Shown: positions 37,625-46,821, counted from the first letter of the stretch. The stretch is 61,978 nt of DNA from a virus (IMGVR_UViG_3300037042_000313:1-61978), one strand, 5' to 3'. Made by a program: numbers and translations. The notes: generated from the letters alone by a model not told the origin.

Positions 37625-37843
37625 TTAGGCTTCGATTGTGGGGACTGGAGGGGAAGGAGGAGGCGGTGGCTCAGCGGGCCTAGTAAACACACCATCCACA
37701 TACGTCCACCCAATACCTGATCCCTGTACCATATCTCTTGGGACGGCAATGCATCCGTCGGGCGCTGGGTTCCCATTTAATCCATCCCATGCAATACTAT
37801 TTACAACAGTATTTGTAGAAAGGTCAATGATTTCGTAGTCCAT
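37625..37843 (-). CDS. Fibre-associated small protein, 72 aa
   Basis: IIDLSTNTVVNSIAWDGLN and GWTYVDGVFTRP, then a Pro-rich tail, match short proteins encoded after phage fibre genes and often called fibre assembly or chaperone-like. It lies between two fibre genes. Confidence 0.65.
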   Translation of the reverse strand: MDYEIIDLSTNTVVNSIAWDGLNGNPAPDGCIAVPRDMVQGSGIGWTYVDGVFTRPAEPPPPPSPPVPTIEA

Positions 37844-37854
37844 TTTTCGTATCC

Positions 37855-38952
37855 TTAGTAGGCGGTAATGATGACTCTGCCCACACCACCGGCTCCAGCG
37901 GCTGCGGAGGTCGAGTTACTAGCCCCACCACCCCCGCCCGGAGCCGCGCCAGCCGCTCCTCCAGTGTTGGAGCCAGCACCGCCCGCCCCACCAAAAGCTG
38001 AAGTACTTGTGGTTGAAGTTGGCACACCACCTCCACTACCGGCGAAGGTGGTGTTGCCGGGGTTAATAACCGTACCTGAGTCGTACATACCCCCGCGACC
38101 ACCACCTTCAACATTAGTAGGTCTTCCTGATCCAGCGCCTCCACCAGCCGCTGATGTTGCCAGTGCATTCCCCGCCTCTCCTCCGGGAGCAGTAAATGTG
38201 GTTGCATCATCGTACGATGTGTTTAATGTGATAGAACTTGTGCCACCGGCAGTTGGTGTCCCCGTGCCCCCAACACCACCAGAGGCAACTGTAATAGTTG
38301 CACCCGTGGTTAAATAAGAAAACGGAACAAATAATTCTTTATAAGCCCCCCCACCCCCACCACCGCAAGTGCCTAAGTTGCGTATCCCACCCCCACCACC
38401 GCCCCACATCTGAATTCTTAGCAGCGTATATGCGCCAGTGGGGGCGGTCCAAGTACCTGTTGAAGTAAATGTCTGGACGTTAGGCGTTGGCGTTGCCAGA
38501 CTGATAGTGGTCCATGTGGGCGCAGACGCCCCTTGCGAGGTCAACACTTGCCCAGCCGTTCCAGCCACAGTGTATGCGTGCGCCGTTCCTGTCCCATAAC
38601 CAGCCCCGCCAGCAGTGGGGGTTGCCGTAGAGTTTGTTCCACCACTACCAATCGCCAAGGTAGCCGACAACCCTGCGGCATTTCCCGTAAAAGTTGTACC
38701 CGTGAAAGTAGTAGCGTAGACGTTACTCCACACATCCCCTACAGCACCAATCGTCTGTGTATTTGTGACTCCGGGAAGCAAGGGGCCAGAAGTGACAGTT
38801 GGGCTAGTTAGCGACAGCCCAGCTACCGTAAGGGTGGTATTCCCCAGCGTCAACGTGGTGCTGCCGAGTGTGATCGGAGCCGCGAAGTTGCTATCCAACT
38901 GCGTAAGTGGGATGGGGCCAGCTTGACTGGCAAATGTGTATGGAATTGGCAT
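37855..38952 (-). CDS. Glycine-rich adhesin/tail fibre, 365 aa
   Basis: The N-terminal part carries Thr-rich fibre repeats (LGSTTLTLGNTTLTVAGLSL) and a VYATTFTGTTFTGNAAG segment. After FTSTGTWTAPTGAYTLLRIQ comes MWGGGGGG and a long glycine-rich domain with multiple GGGG runs. This looks like the polyglycine sandwich of T-even gp38-type adhesins. It ends GRVIITAY. Receptor binding is the likely role. Confidence 0.8.
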   Translation of the reverse strand: MPIPYTFASQAGPIPLTQLDSNFAAPITLGSTTLTLGNTTLTVAGLSLTSPTVTSGPLLPGVTNTQTIGAVGDVWSNVYATTFTGTTFTGNAAGLSATLAIGSGGTNSTATPTAGGAGYGTGTAHAYTVAGTAGQVLTSQGASAPTWTTISLATPTPNVQTFTSTGTWTAPTGAYTLLRIQMWGGGGGGIRNLGTCGGGGGGAYKELFVPFSYLTTGATITVASGGVGGTGTPTAGGTSSITLNTSYDDATTFTAPGGEAGNALATSAAGGGAGSGRPTNVEGGGRGGMYDSGTVINPGNTTFAGSGGGVPTSTTSTSAFGGAGGAGSNTGGAAGAAPGGGGGASNSTSAAAGAGGVGRVIITAY

Positions 38953-38994
38953 AGTGGTCTCTTATACAACAGGTAGGGTTGTCGTAGGGGTCTC

Positions 38995-41412
38995 TTATAC
39001 AACAGGAACATCAGTCTGTACAGCCACCCAGTCGTCCGCTTGTGTGGTGTTAACGGATGTCCACGTATCTACTACGGGGGTAGCAATCTGCTGCCAACCC
39101 GCATCTCCACCAGAGGCAACTGTCTGCCACCCCGGTGTTTGCACAGTGCTTATATTTTGCCAGCCCGCATCTCCACCAGAGGCAACTGTCTGCCAATTCG
39201 GTGTCTGCGCGGTGCCTATATTTTGCCAGCCCGCATCCCCACCAGAGGCAACTGTCTGCCAATTTGGTGTTTGTACAGTACCTATATTCTGCCAGCCCGC
39301 ATCCCCACCAGAGGCAACTGTCTGCCAATTTGGTGTTTGTACAGTACCTATATTTTGCCACCCTGCGGCTTGTGCGTCATCAATGATTTCCCACGGGAAC
39401 CGCTGCGTGTAGGAGTCGAGGGCTGAGGCTGATTCTGTAATGAGGCATGCTGCTATGAACTGTGAATACGCTTGCGCGTCTGCAATAGCAGACTCAATAA
39501 GCTCACAAACAGCCGTGTACGATGCGGTCTCGGACGCTGTAGCAGACTCAGATAGTGCAGAGTTAAGCACCGCACTGGAAACCTGTGTACCTGTAGCTGT
39601 AGCAGACTCTGACAGTGCTGAGTTGAAGGTTGCTATAGCTGCTTGAGCGTTAGATGCTGTAGCAGACTCCGACAGAATGGAGTTGAATATATCTACAGCC
39701 GTTACTTCAGATGCGTCGGATGTAAATCCAACAGTACCACCAAGGGCATTAGTCCAAGTTACTACATTCGATAGGTCGTTAGTCCAGACTATGTAGGCAC
39801 CGGTACTGATTGTTTCGGTTAGATTTACTCCAATCGCACTTGTAGAAACTTGAGCAACAGATGCTGTAGCAGACTCTGACAGAGCGGAGTTAAAGGTTAC
39901 TAGAGCCGCCTGTGTACTTGTAGCTGTAACAGACTCAGCCAAAACCGAGCTAAGCCCCGCACTGGAAACTTGTGTGCCCGTAGCTGTAGCAGACTCCGAT
40001 AGTGCCGAATTAAAGGTTGCTACCGCTGCTTGAGTGCTAGATGCGGTAGCAGACTCAGACAGAACGGAGCTAAATATAGCTACAGCCGTTACTTCAGATG
40101 CGTCTGATGTAAATCCAACAGTACCACCAAGGGCATTAGTCCAAGTTACTACATTCGATAGGTCGTTAGTCCAGACTATGTAGGCACCGGTACTGATTGT
40201 TTCGGTTAGATTTACTCCAATCGTACTTGTAGAAACTTGGGCAACAGATGCTGTAGCAGACTCAGATAGTGCAGAGTTAAAGACTACTAGAGCCGCCTGT
40301 GTACTTGTAGCTGTAACAGACTCAGCCAAAACCGAGCTAAGCCCCGCACTGGAAACTTGTGTGCCCGTAGCTGTAGCAGACTCCGATAGTGCCGAATTAA
40401 AGGTTGCTACCGCTGCTTGAGTGCTAGATGCGGTAGCAGACTCAGACAGAACGGAGCTAAATATAGCTACAGCCGTTACTTCAGATGCGTCTGATGTAAA
40501 TCCAACAGTACCACCAAGGGCATTAGTCCAAGTTACTACATTCGATAGGTCGTTAGTCCAGACTATGTAGGCACCGGTACTGATTGTTTCGGTTAGATTT
40601 ACTCCAATCGTACTTGTAGAAACTTGGGCAACAGATGCTGTAGCAGACTCAGATAGTGCAGAGTTAAAGACTACTAGAGCCGCCTGTGTACTTGTAGCTG
40701 TAGCAGACTCGGCCAAAACCGATTTAAGCACCGCACTGGAAACTTGTGTGCCTGTAGCTGTAGCGGACTCTGTAATGAACGCGGCAACGACACCTGAGCA
40801 CGCATCGGATGCGGTAGCAGACCCAGACAGCGCTGAGTTGAATATAGCTACAGCCGTTACTTCAGATGCGTCTGATGTAAACCCAACAGTACCGCCAAGG
40901 GCGTTAGTCCAAGTTATAGCACTCGGCGTGTTGTTAAGCCAGACTACGTAGGCACCAGTACCGATTGCTTCGGTAATGACCGAGTTAACTGCGCCTACAG
41001 AAACTTGGGCGGCAGATGCTGTAGCAGACTCCGACAGTGCAGAGTTAAAGACTACTAGAGCCGCCTGTGCCGCTGAAGCTGTAGCAGACTCCGATAGTGC
41101 TGAGTTAAGCACCGCACCGGAAACTTGTGTGCCTGTAGCTGTAGCAGACTCTGACAACACACAGCCAAATGAACCGCCGGGGACTTGTGTATTGGACGCA
41201 GTAGCAGACTCAGACAGTGCTGAGTTGAAGGTTGCTACCGCTGCTTGAGCGTTAGATGCTGTAGCAGACTCAGATAGTGCTGCGTTAAGGACTACTACCG
41301 CTGTTTGAGCGTTAGATGCTGTAGCAGACTCAGTAAGGGTTGCGGAATAAGCGGTCCCACCCGTTTCAAAGGCGTCGTTTTGGAACGCATTGCTCTGAAA
41401 CGTAGCGGCCAC
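38995..41412 (-). CDS. Repetitive tail fibre-like protein, 805 aa
   Basis: GTG start at 41412; an in-frame stop lies just upstream. Nearly the whole protein is built of a repeated SESATAS-AQ-A--FNSAL unit of about 19 residues (dominated by Ser, Ala, Thr, Glu, Val). Three 129-residue blocks contain TETISTGAYIVWTND and TNALGGTVGFTSDASE. The C-terminus has four 22-residue repeats (GWQNIGTVQTPNWQTVASGG). Composition suggests an extended beta or trimeric fibre shaft. The exact role is unknown, but its place among fibre genes supports an adhesion function. Confidence 0.75.
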   Translation of the reverse strand: MAATFQSNAFQNDAFETGGTAYSATLTESATASNAQTAVVVLNAALSESATASNAQAAVATFNSALSESATASNTQVPGGSFGCVLSESATATGTQVSGAVLNSALSESATASAAQAALVVFNSALSESATASAAQVSVGAVNSVITEAIGTGAYVVWLNNTPSAITWTNALGGTVGFTSDASEVTAVAIFNSALSGSATASDACSGVVAAFITESATATGTQVSSAVLKSVLAESATATSTQAALVVFNSALSESATASVAQVSTSTIGVNLTETISTGAYIVWTNDLSNVVTWTNALGGTVGFTSDASEVTAVAIFSSVLSESATASSTQAAVATFNSALSESATATGTQVSSAGLSSVLAESVTATSTQAALVVFNSALSESATASVAQVSTSTIGVNLTETISTGAYIVWTNDLSNVVTWTNALGGTVGFTSDASEVTAVAIFSSVLSESATASSTQAAVATFNSALSESATATGTQVSSAGLSSVLAESVTATSTQAALVTFNSALSESATASVAQVSTSAIGVNLTETISTGAYIVWTNDLSNVVTWTNALGGTVGFTSDASEVTAVDIFNSILSESATASNAQAAIATFNSALSESATATGTQVSSAVLNSALSESATASETASYTAVCELIESAIADAQAYSQFIAACLITESASALDSYTQRFPWEIIDDAQAAGWQNIGTVQTPNWQTVASGGDAGWQNIGTVQTPNWQTVASGGDAGWQNIGTAQTPNWQTVASGGDAGWQNISTVQTPGWQTVASGGDAGWQQIATPVVDTWTSVNTTQADDWVAVQTDVPVV
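39091..39370 (-). repeat. 66-bp tandem repeat within fibre gene
   Basis: Four units of 66 bases begin at 39091, 39157, 39223 and 39289, with the start of a fifth at 39355. They encode the 22-residue GWQNIGTVQTPNWQTVASGG block, each with a Trp pair. Units differ by only a few bases, indicating recent duplication or slippage. Confidence 0.92.
39694..40900 (-). repeat. 387-bp near-identical tandem blocks within fibre gene
   Basis: Matching points at 39694, 40081 and 40468 are exactly 387 bases apart, and a more diverged copy follows 381 bases later at 40849. Each block encodes 129 residues, so the reading frame is kept. The 40081 and 40468 copies are almost identical at DNA level, meaning recent expansion by recombination. 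Confidence 0.9.
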
Positions 41413-41415
41413 GAT

Positions 41416-41958
41416 TTAGTCCGCCGCTTTTGCCGGTTTGGTCAGAGTAGCGTAGAGGTCAGTAGCCGCTTCTTTGTAGTTTTGCAAAGCAAACTGCACG
41501 TGCTCAGGGTGCCTAGCTGCCAATTCTGGAGAGAATGAGTAGCCCCATGTCGCGTCAAAATTGCAAGAGAATCCTTCCGGGTTCCACTTGATGTCCGTGT
41601 GCGATGCATTGACCTCACGCCACTCCCGCTTGAGGTAGTAATAGAACATCTCAGCAACAGGTGGCCACTGATGCGTGAAGTCACCATAAGCACGGTTGGA
41701 TGCCCAGTGCGGCGTAATCACCGTCATCTTGGCACCATCCTTCATCACACGGAAAGCCTCATTCATAACGTGAACGCGCTGGCGGGCAGTCATGTGCTCA
41801 AGGAAATGGCTGGCATGAACCTCTTCTACGCTGTCATCTTCCCAAGGCCACGCGGCAGTGCCGATGTCCAACACAACGTCCACATTCTCCATAGCGTACT
41901 GATCTACGCCAATGAAACCTTCTTTCTTGCGGGGGCCGCAGCCCAAGTCAATTTTCAT
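41416..41958 (-). CDS. Class I SAM-dependent methyltransferase, 180 aa
   Basis: MKIDLGCGPRKKEGFIGVDQ at the start is motif I (Gly-rich SAM loop) and the acidic strand end. DIGTAAWPWEDDSVEEVHAS and HFLEHM are motifs II-III of the type 11 family. Start at ATG 41958 overlaps the previous stop. It is embedded in fibre genes beside a glycosyltransferase, so methylation of a glycan or fibre component is more likely than of DNA; no DNA-MTase motif (DPPY) is present. Confidence 0.82.
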   Translation of the reverse strand: MKIDLGCGPRKKEGFIGVDQYAMENVDVVLDIGTAAWPWEDDSVEEVHASHFLEHMTARQRVHVMNEAFRVMKDGAKMTVITPHWASNRAYGDFTHQWPPVAEMFYYYLKREWREVNASHTDIKWNPEGFSCNFDATWGYSFSPELAARHPEHVQFALQNYKEAATDLYATLTKPAKAAD

Positions 41959-42374
41959 GCTTTTGGATTGTGAAGGGTTTCGTAAATTACCCAAGATAGG
42001 GTGCTAGTATTTTCATCTAGCCACTCGCCTTCTACGGTAGCCGAGCTAGACAGAAACTCGTCGCGGGATTTCAATAGTTGCATTGCTCTACTCTTTGCCT
42101 CACCATATGTGCCGCGATCCTCATACTGACCAGTCATATAGTTAAGCACAGAGTAGTAGTCGGCGGATGGTTCGTAATTTTGAGTGATGTCACAAAACTC
42201 ACCGGTGTATCCACCATCAATCCTTGTTCTTGCATGAATGTTGAACAAGTACCTTTCAGCAAATACTTGCTCATCTTTTGCAAGCTGTATGGCAGCCCTT
42301 GCAAGTGCTAGGTCTGTGAATATCTGGGGGAGTACACCAACCCCCAAAATACGGAATCGTCCTGTAGGGCTCAT
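41955..42374 (-). CDS. Hypothetical protein, 139 aa
   Basis: ATG 42374 (MSPTGRFRILGVGVLPQIF). The product is helical, Tyr-rich (QNYEPSADYYSVLNYMTGQY), and of unknown family. It lies between the glycosyltransferase and methyltransferase and overlaps the latter, so it may act with them. Confidence 0.65.
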   Translation of the reverse strand: MSPTGRFRILGVGVLPQIFTDLALARAAIQLAKDEQVFAERYLFNIHARTRIDGGYTGEFCDITQNYEPSADYYSVLNYMTGQYEDRGTYGEAKSRAMQLLKSRDEFLSSSATVEGEWLDENTSTLSWVIYETLHNPKA

Positions 42375-42379
42375 GTTAT

Positions 42380-43114
42380 TTACCAAACGTAGTCTTCAAT
42401 ACCGCCGCGCTTCCCATCAAGATCGTAGTGACCTACCTTGACGGAGCAATCAATGGCGCATCTGTATCCGTACTTCCGGGCGTCCCCCCAGAAATACAAG
42501 TCTTGAGTGGCAACGCCGTTGTCGGTCTGGGTTACAAACCACGGTTTACGCAGCCTCTCATCCCGGAACATATCCAAGCGCCAGACGTTGAATCCCATTC
42601 CCGTTCCATAGCACTCAACCAAACCACCAGCCGGATCGGGCTTTTGTGGGCGGAAGTTGGTCACTGGGTCTTTAACGTCACCCCAGATTTGAGCGCAGCC
42701 CCCCGGCCCTTGGGTGAAATACAAACCACCGATACAAGCGTATTCGGGGTGTGCTTCCATTTGAGCCAGCAACTTCACCAAGCCATCAGCCGGGGGGATG
42801 TTGTCGTGCTCCATCGTGATGATGTACTTCCATTTGCTCATGTCTGGGTGAGCAAGAATACTTTCGATGGCAGCACTAAATGCTTTGCCAACCTCCATGC
42901 CGACTGCCCACAGCCGAGTGAACTTGGCGTTAGGTGGTGCATAGAGGTTCATCCAACTAGCAACTGCCTTGGTCGGGATACTACCGAAGCACGGCACAAT
43001 CTGTATGCAAGACAAGTCCTTATACGATTTGTCTGCTGTCAACCGAGAGATGGTTGCATCGAGATCGGCGCTGTGCTTGCCGCCGTCATATGAGGAGATG
43101 ATTTGTGGTTGCAT
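42380..43114 (-). CDS. Glycosyltransferase (GT-A, family 2-like), 244 aa
   Basis: ATG 43114 overlaps the upstream stop. AVGMEVGKAFSAAIESIL and YIITMEHDNIPPADGLVKLL include an EHDN acidic metal-binding motif in the place of DxD, followed by IGGLYFTQG and WGDARKYGYRCAIDCSVKVG, typical of GT-A glycosyltransferases. It likely moves a sugar from a nucleotide donor. The target (virion glycan or host surface) is unknown. Confidence 0.78.
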   Translation of the reverse strand: MQPQIISSYDGGKHSADLDATISRLTADKSYKDLSCIQIVPCFGSIPTKAVASWMNLYAPPNAKFTRLWAVGMEVGKAFSAAIESILAHPDMSKWKYIITMEHDNIPPADGLVKLLAQMEAHPEYACIGGLYFTQGPGGCAQIWGDVKDPVTNFRPQKPDPAGGLVECYGTGMGFNVWRLDMFRDERLRKPWFVTQTDNGVATQDLYFWGDARKYGYRCAIDCSVKVGHYDLDGKRGGIEDYVW

Positions 43115-44526
43115 CAAGGGAATGGGTCGTACATGAAGATGGTTGGGACTCCCGCGTTCGAGAAGGCGGTGTTGTTGGAGACTTGATTAGACCCAATGGT
43201 AGCAGGGAAGCCAGCAGTAGAAACGGTGTAGACCCCCTGATACGGCATGAAGTTGCTGGTGGCGTTGTTTGCTGTCTCAGATAGGTGCTGGAAGTTTGTA
43301 ATGTTCAATGTCGTATTCATCACTTGCGACATAGACAGTGCAGCAGTATTCCGCCCACTTGTCGTGCTTGCGCTTGATTGGGCTTGTGCCAACCAATAAT
43401 TTCCCGGCCCCAAATTAGATACCATAGGCGCAACGAAATCTCTCAACCCAGTAAACAGGCTAGTCGATACGTTTCCAACACTTACCGTTATTGCTGATGT
43501 GGCTGCACCCGCACCATTGGAAAATGAAGTTGCCTTACTTGTTGTTTCTTGAAATGCAATTGTTGTATATGTAACTCCGCCAGTAGTATTGACACTTGCA
43601 ATTGCCCCCAATGAAAACCCATTAGAAGCGCGCTGCGTTCCTGTGTAGCTAAGACTAACCCCGTTAAACCCAGCCGACTGACTAAGAGCTAATGTATACC
43701 CAATAGTAGCGCCAAGTGATACCGTACTACTCCCCGGCAACAACTCAAGTCTCGTAGAGTTTGTGCCTGTTCCTTGAGCATAGATGCCAAAAGATCGTGT
43801 CAAGGCCCATGTTGCAGCGGAGACTACTGTAGTAATCGTACTTTGCGCTCCAATGGCAGTGAAAACAGAGTTAAATGATGTGGTGGATGCCGGATTCAGA
43901 GATACCAACTGATCTGCATGGCAAAACTTTACATTGGATGGTAAGTCCATGTAGTTAAGATATAGAGAGTTTTGCCCCATCGAGCCCACAAACGTCTGGC
44001 CAGTAGTCATGGCAGCGTAGTAGTTATTGGTAGCCACAGCGCCGCCAGCGTTAATAACTATGGTGTTACTGTTGCCACTAAGTGTTATGCCATTCCCACC
44101 AGACAAATACAGTGGTGCATTTGTCGTCATGGTGGTGCCGGTGGTGCCAGCAGTGTTGGCTCCCTCAAGCTCCCAGCCCATCAAGTTGGCGTCGATATTG
44201 TTGAGTGACAACGCTACACCGTTTGAACCTACATTGAGTGTACCGGACAGGTTCGTGAGGTTCAGCGTGGTTCCTGTGCCAGCAAACTGAGTGGTATTCC
44301 CGCCGCTCACCACAATCGTAGCCGCTCCCGCAGCCGTGATCGCGCTCAGGGTTACATTGTTACCGCCTTGGTAAACAATGTTGGTTCCACTAATTGTGGA
44401 CTGCCCTGACGTATTGCCAGACAGGGTTATGAACTGCTTGTGCTGACTATTCCAGTCACTAGGGCGTACAACAGACGTGGCCGTGCCATCTGCTACAGTT
44501 TGCGAATATGCGTGTAACAGGGTCAT
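43114..44526 (-). CDS. Tail fibre-like protein, 470 aa
   Basis: The start (TLLHAYSQTVADGTATSVVR) and PSDWNSQHKQFITLSGNT match the N-terminal anchor of many fibre proteins. The rest is Ser/Thr/Asn-rich beta structure without charge. It ends in PTIFMYDPFP. Likely part of the adsorption apparatus. Confidence 0.72.
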   Translation of the reverse strand: MTLLHAYSQTVADGTATSVVRPSDWNSQHKQFITLSGNTSGQSTISGTNIVYQGGNNVTLSAITAAGAATIVVSGGNTTQFAGTGTTLNLTNLSGTLNVGSNGVALSLNNIDANLMGWELEGANTAGTTGTTMTTNAPLYLSGGNGITLSGNSNTIVINAGGAVATNNYYAAMTTGQTFVGSMGQNSLYLNYMDLPSNVKFCHADQLVSLNPASTTSFNSVFTAIGAQSTITTVVSAATWALTRSFGIYAQGTGTNSTRLELLPGSSTVSLGATIGYTLALSQSAGFNGVSLSYTGTQRASNGFSLGAIASVNTTGGVTYTTIAFQETTSKATSFSNGAGAATSAITVSVGNVSTSLFTGLRDFVAPMVSNLGPGNYWLAQAQSSASTTSGRNTAALSMSQVMNTTLNITNFQHLSETANNATSNFMPYQGVYTVSTAGFPATIGSNQVSNNTAFSNAGVPTIFMYDPFP

Positions 44527-44565
44527 TACCGACCTCCAGAACAGCGCCCCCTACGGGCGCAGGGG

Positions 44566-44745
44566 TTATACAGCCGAAAGACTAGACTCTACAAACCAAC
44601 GGTTCTGAGGATTACCTTCTGTATCGGCCCAAGAAAAAAGATACTCAACGTCGCCCGCATCGTTGAAGCGAATCTTTTCGACAGCCCCTTGCGGCACATC
44701 GACGTTTACCTTGACTACGGTACCGACGGGAAAAGTTGCAGCCAT
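44566..44745 (-). CDS. Small hypothetical protein, 59 aa
   Basis: MAATFPVGTVVKVNVDVPQG, then VEKIRFNDAGDVEYLFSWAD and NRWFVESSL. This is a compact beta-fold with good sequence regularity, lying between two structural genes with normal gaps. Not recognised; probably a small virion or assembly protein. Confidence 0.7.
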   Translation of the reverse strand: MAATFPVGTVVKVNVDVPQGAVEKIRFNDAGDVEYLFSWADTEGNPQNRWFVESSLSAV

Positions 44746-44754
44746 GATAAGTCC

Positions 44755-45315
44755 TTAAGCCAAGCTAGCGGTATAGGTGACGTTGAGTGTGTCGAGGTTG
44801 ACCACCGAACGGGGGCCGCCAGTGAAGCTGCCCACAGAATAGAGAACGCCAGTAGTCGTAGCACGAACCTGCGTTGCGGTAAGCAAAGCGCCCTGAATGG
44901 TCGTCGTGCCCGTGATTGAGAACGAAACTGCACCAGACACCTTGTTGACTGGGCCGGTACCACTAGCGCCAGAGAAGGTAGTCGTCAAGCGATTAGTACC
45001 GCTGTAGTTCGTATCTTCCGCCCAACCGGCGTGAGTTGCCAGAGTGTCAGTCAGAGCATACGTTGTGCCACCGCTGGTCAAGCCCATGTACCAAGCAGCC
45101 GTATAGCCCGAGCCAGAGAAGTACTTGTCGAGCAGGTCGATCTTGCCAACCGTCACCACCAGATTCTCGATGGTGTCAGTCCACTTAACTACACCATCAG
45201 GGCCAACGCACTCAACGTCGTAATGGCCGTGAATTTCGATGGTCTCCGACAGGGGACTGTTCTTGATAACAGAACCGTTCATGGTATCAAGAGGAGTAGC
45301 TTTTTCGGTGGTCAT
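44755..45315 (-). CDS. Structural protein, 186 aa
   Basis: HGHYDVECVGPDGVVKWTDT then ENLVVTVGKIDLLDKYFSGS, then a Thr/Ser/Gly-rich beta domain ending LDTLNVTYTASLA. The opening is typical of small phage tail or head-surface proteins encoded just after adaptor genes. Precise role unknown. Confidence 0.7.
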   Translation of the reverse strand: MTTEKATPLDTMNGSVIKNSPLSETIEIHGHYDVECVGPDGVVKWTDTIENLVVTVGKIDLLDKYFSGSGYTAAWYMGLTSGGTTYALTDTLATHAGWAEDTNYSGTNRLTTTFSGASGTGPVNKVSGAVSFSITGTTTIQGALLTATQVRATTTGVLYSVGSFTGGPRSVVNLDTLNVTYTASLA

Positions 45316-45324
45316 GGTGTTTCC

Positions 45325-45738
45325 TTAAACTATTCTAAGTAGTGCTGAAGAATCGGTGTTTACTGGCATTTGAACAGTAAACACGGTGGCAGAAGTCTTG
45401 TCAGCGCCAAAGTCCAGCACTGCTACGGATTTGTCACTCTTGGAGGCGTTATAAATCAACGCCCCTCTAGCTGTTAACGCTGCGGTCCAAAGAGCATTAT
45501 CGAAGTCAATGTACGCAATCCCGTTAGCACTAGCTATTGTAGCGCCGGTAAGTACAACTCCACCAGCGGTATACCCAGCGGCCACAACTTCATCAGTCGA
45601 GCTATACACGGTAGTGTCGGCATTAAGCGTCGCAGAGGCCGTATACAGCGCGATCTTGATGGAGTCCGTCAGCAGGTTGTGCACTGCTTGCGGAAGCTCC
45701 ACTTTGAAGCTGGTAGTCATTGTCTGAGTAAGTGCCAT
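45325..45738 (-). CDS. Structural protein, 137 aa
   Basis: FKVELPQAVHNLLTDSIKIA then LYTASATLNADTTVYSSTDE resembles a widespread small phage virion protein with jelly-roll-like beta structure. It is adjacent to the adaptor-like gene at 45740. Likely a tail or neck component. Confidence 0.68.
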   Translation of the reverse strand: MALTQTMTTSFKVELPQAVHNLLTDSIKIALYTASATLNADTTVYSSTDEVVAAGYTAGGVVLTGATIASANGIAYIDFDNALWTAALTARGALIYNASKSDKSVAVLDFGADKTSATVFTVQMPVNTDSSALLRIV

Positions 45739-45739
45739 A

Positions 45740-46399
45740 TCAAGTCACCTGTTGGCGATACTGCCCAGACCTGTATGCGTCTTGACGCTCCAGACCATCT
45801 CCCAGACGCTTGGCAAGTGCGAGGGCTTCTTTGTACTTGCCTTCGTACAAGACCATCATGTCCTGTTCGCCCTTCATGAAGGTGTAGGCTTCAACGAGCG
45901 AGCCATACAGCAGCACGGTATCAAAGTTATCGCCGAGCCAAGTCTGCCCCCCGACCACGGTAGTGATCGACTCTGGGTAGTAGAAGTAATGCAACTCTAC
46001 GTTGTAGACCGCATTGGGCGTAGGGCCGAGGATGAACGTCAACTCATTCGGCATCGTACTGTCCGGGCCAAACAAAGCGTAGTACTTAGGCAAGCCGGTA
46101 GCCGTCGGTCCCGGATAGGCTTCACGAATGAAGTTCACATCCTTATTCAGCAAGTACGTGTACTCGCCTCCGGCGAGGGGGTAGACCGCCACCGAGTAGG
46201 ACGAAAGGAAGTCATTAGGGCAAGCAAGATACGGATTGCTTACCGTTGTCGTACCCGTGACGTTCTTACGGAGCGATGGGAACTGAATCGTGTTGTAAAT
46301 GCGCTGCTCTGCCTGAGTGATGAACGTGTTGATGTCCGTCGTGGCAAAAGTGTTCTCCGTGTAATCGGAGATTGCAGTTACAAGGGACGAATAGTTCAT
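45740..46399 (-). CDS. Adaptor/connector-like protein (DUF6682-like), 219 aa
   Basis: An acidic-helical N-terminus (YSSLVTAISDYTENTFATTD, INTFITQAEQRIYNTIQFPS) leads to a beta core and a C-terminal helix (LLYGSLVEAYTFMKGEQDMM). This layout matches phage adaptor proteins that stack below the portal. Family name from memory. Probable head-to-tail connector. Confidence 0.75.
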   Translation of the reverse strand: MNYSSLVTAISDYTENTFATTDINTFITQAEQRIYNTIQFPSLRKNVTGTTTVSNPYLACPNDFLSSYSVAVYPLAGGEYTYLLNKDVNFIREAYPGPTATGLPKYYALFGPDSTMPNELTFILGPTPNAVYNVELHYFYYPESITTVVGGQTWLGDNFDTVLLYGSLVEAYTFMKGEQDMMVLYEGKYKEALALAKRLGDGLERQDAYRSGQYRQQVT

Positions 46400-46653
46400 G
46401 CCATCGGACCTCTAGCCATCAGACCTTTGGTTGCGCAACCCGTACCACGAATCTTGATACCAGAAGTCTTAACGTCGTCGTTGTTGCCAATCGACACGCC
46501 TTCCAAAGGCACCCAATTCTTCTTGCTCGGCATAGTCGGCTTCTTACCGTAGTCGTTAACGCCCACGGCTTTGCCAGACATATCGTGCGGGGCTGCGTAG
46601 ACGTTGGCTTGACCAACTTCCTTGCCACCTTGCTTTTTGCTGAAGTTAGCCAT
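46396..46653 (-). CDS. Small basic virion-associated protein, 85 aa
   Basis: Short and basic (FSKKQGGKEVGQANVYAAPH, later GIKIRGTGCATKGLMARGPM). Similar small Gly/Lys-rich proteins are common in this type of late operon. Overlaps the adaptor gene start. Confidence 0.68.
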   Translation of the reverse strand: MANFSKKQGGKEVGQANVYAAPHDMSGKAVGVNDYGKKPTMPSKKNWVPLEGVSIGNNDDVKTSGIKIRGTGCATKGLMARGPMA

Positions 46654-46656
46654 GAT

Positions 46657-46821
46657 TCAACCCGTCTTTTGATTAGCCGCACGGGACAGGTTCTTACCCA
46701 GTCGCATACGATCTTCAGAGGTAGGGCCACCCTTTTTCATGCCTTTAGCAGCACTATCGGGGTGGGCGTTCTTGCCCTTTTGCATGTGCGCCTTGAGCGC
46801 AGCTTTCATATCCTTAGCCAT
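46657..46821 (-). CDS. Small basic protein, 54 aa
   Basis: MAKDMKAALKAHMQKGKNAH and SAAKGMKKGGPTSEDRMRLG: strongly basic, helical. It shares the KKGG element with the cluster of small proteins at 48-50 kb. Start at ATG 46821, GGAGG on the minus strand upstream. Likely a DNA- or capsid-associated peptide. Confidence 0.68.
   Translation of the reverse strand: MAKDMKAALKAHMQKGKNAHPDSAAKGMKKGGPTSEDRMRLGKNLSRAANQKTG

Noticed and set aside
38995-41412. Diversity-generating retroelement around the repetitive fibre
   Set aside because: No reverse transcriptase and no template/variable repeat with adenine substitutions; repeats are tandem duplications.
41416-41958. DNA methyltransferase linked to the palindrome motif
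   Set aside because: It has no DPPY/NPPY motif and lies among fibre genes; small-molecule or glycan methylation fits better.
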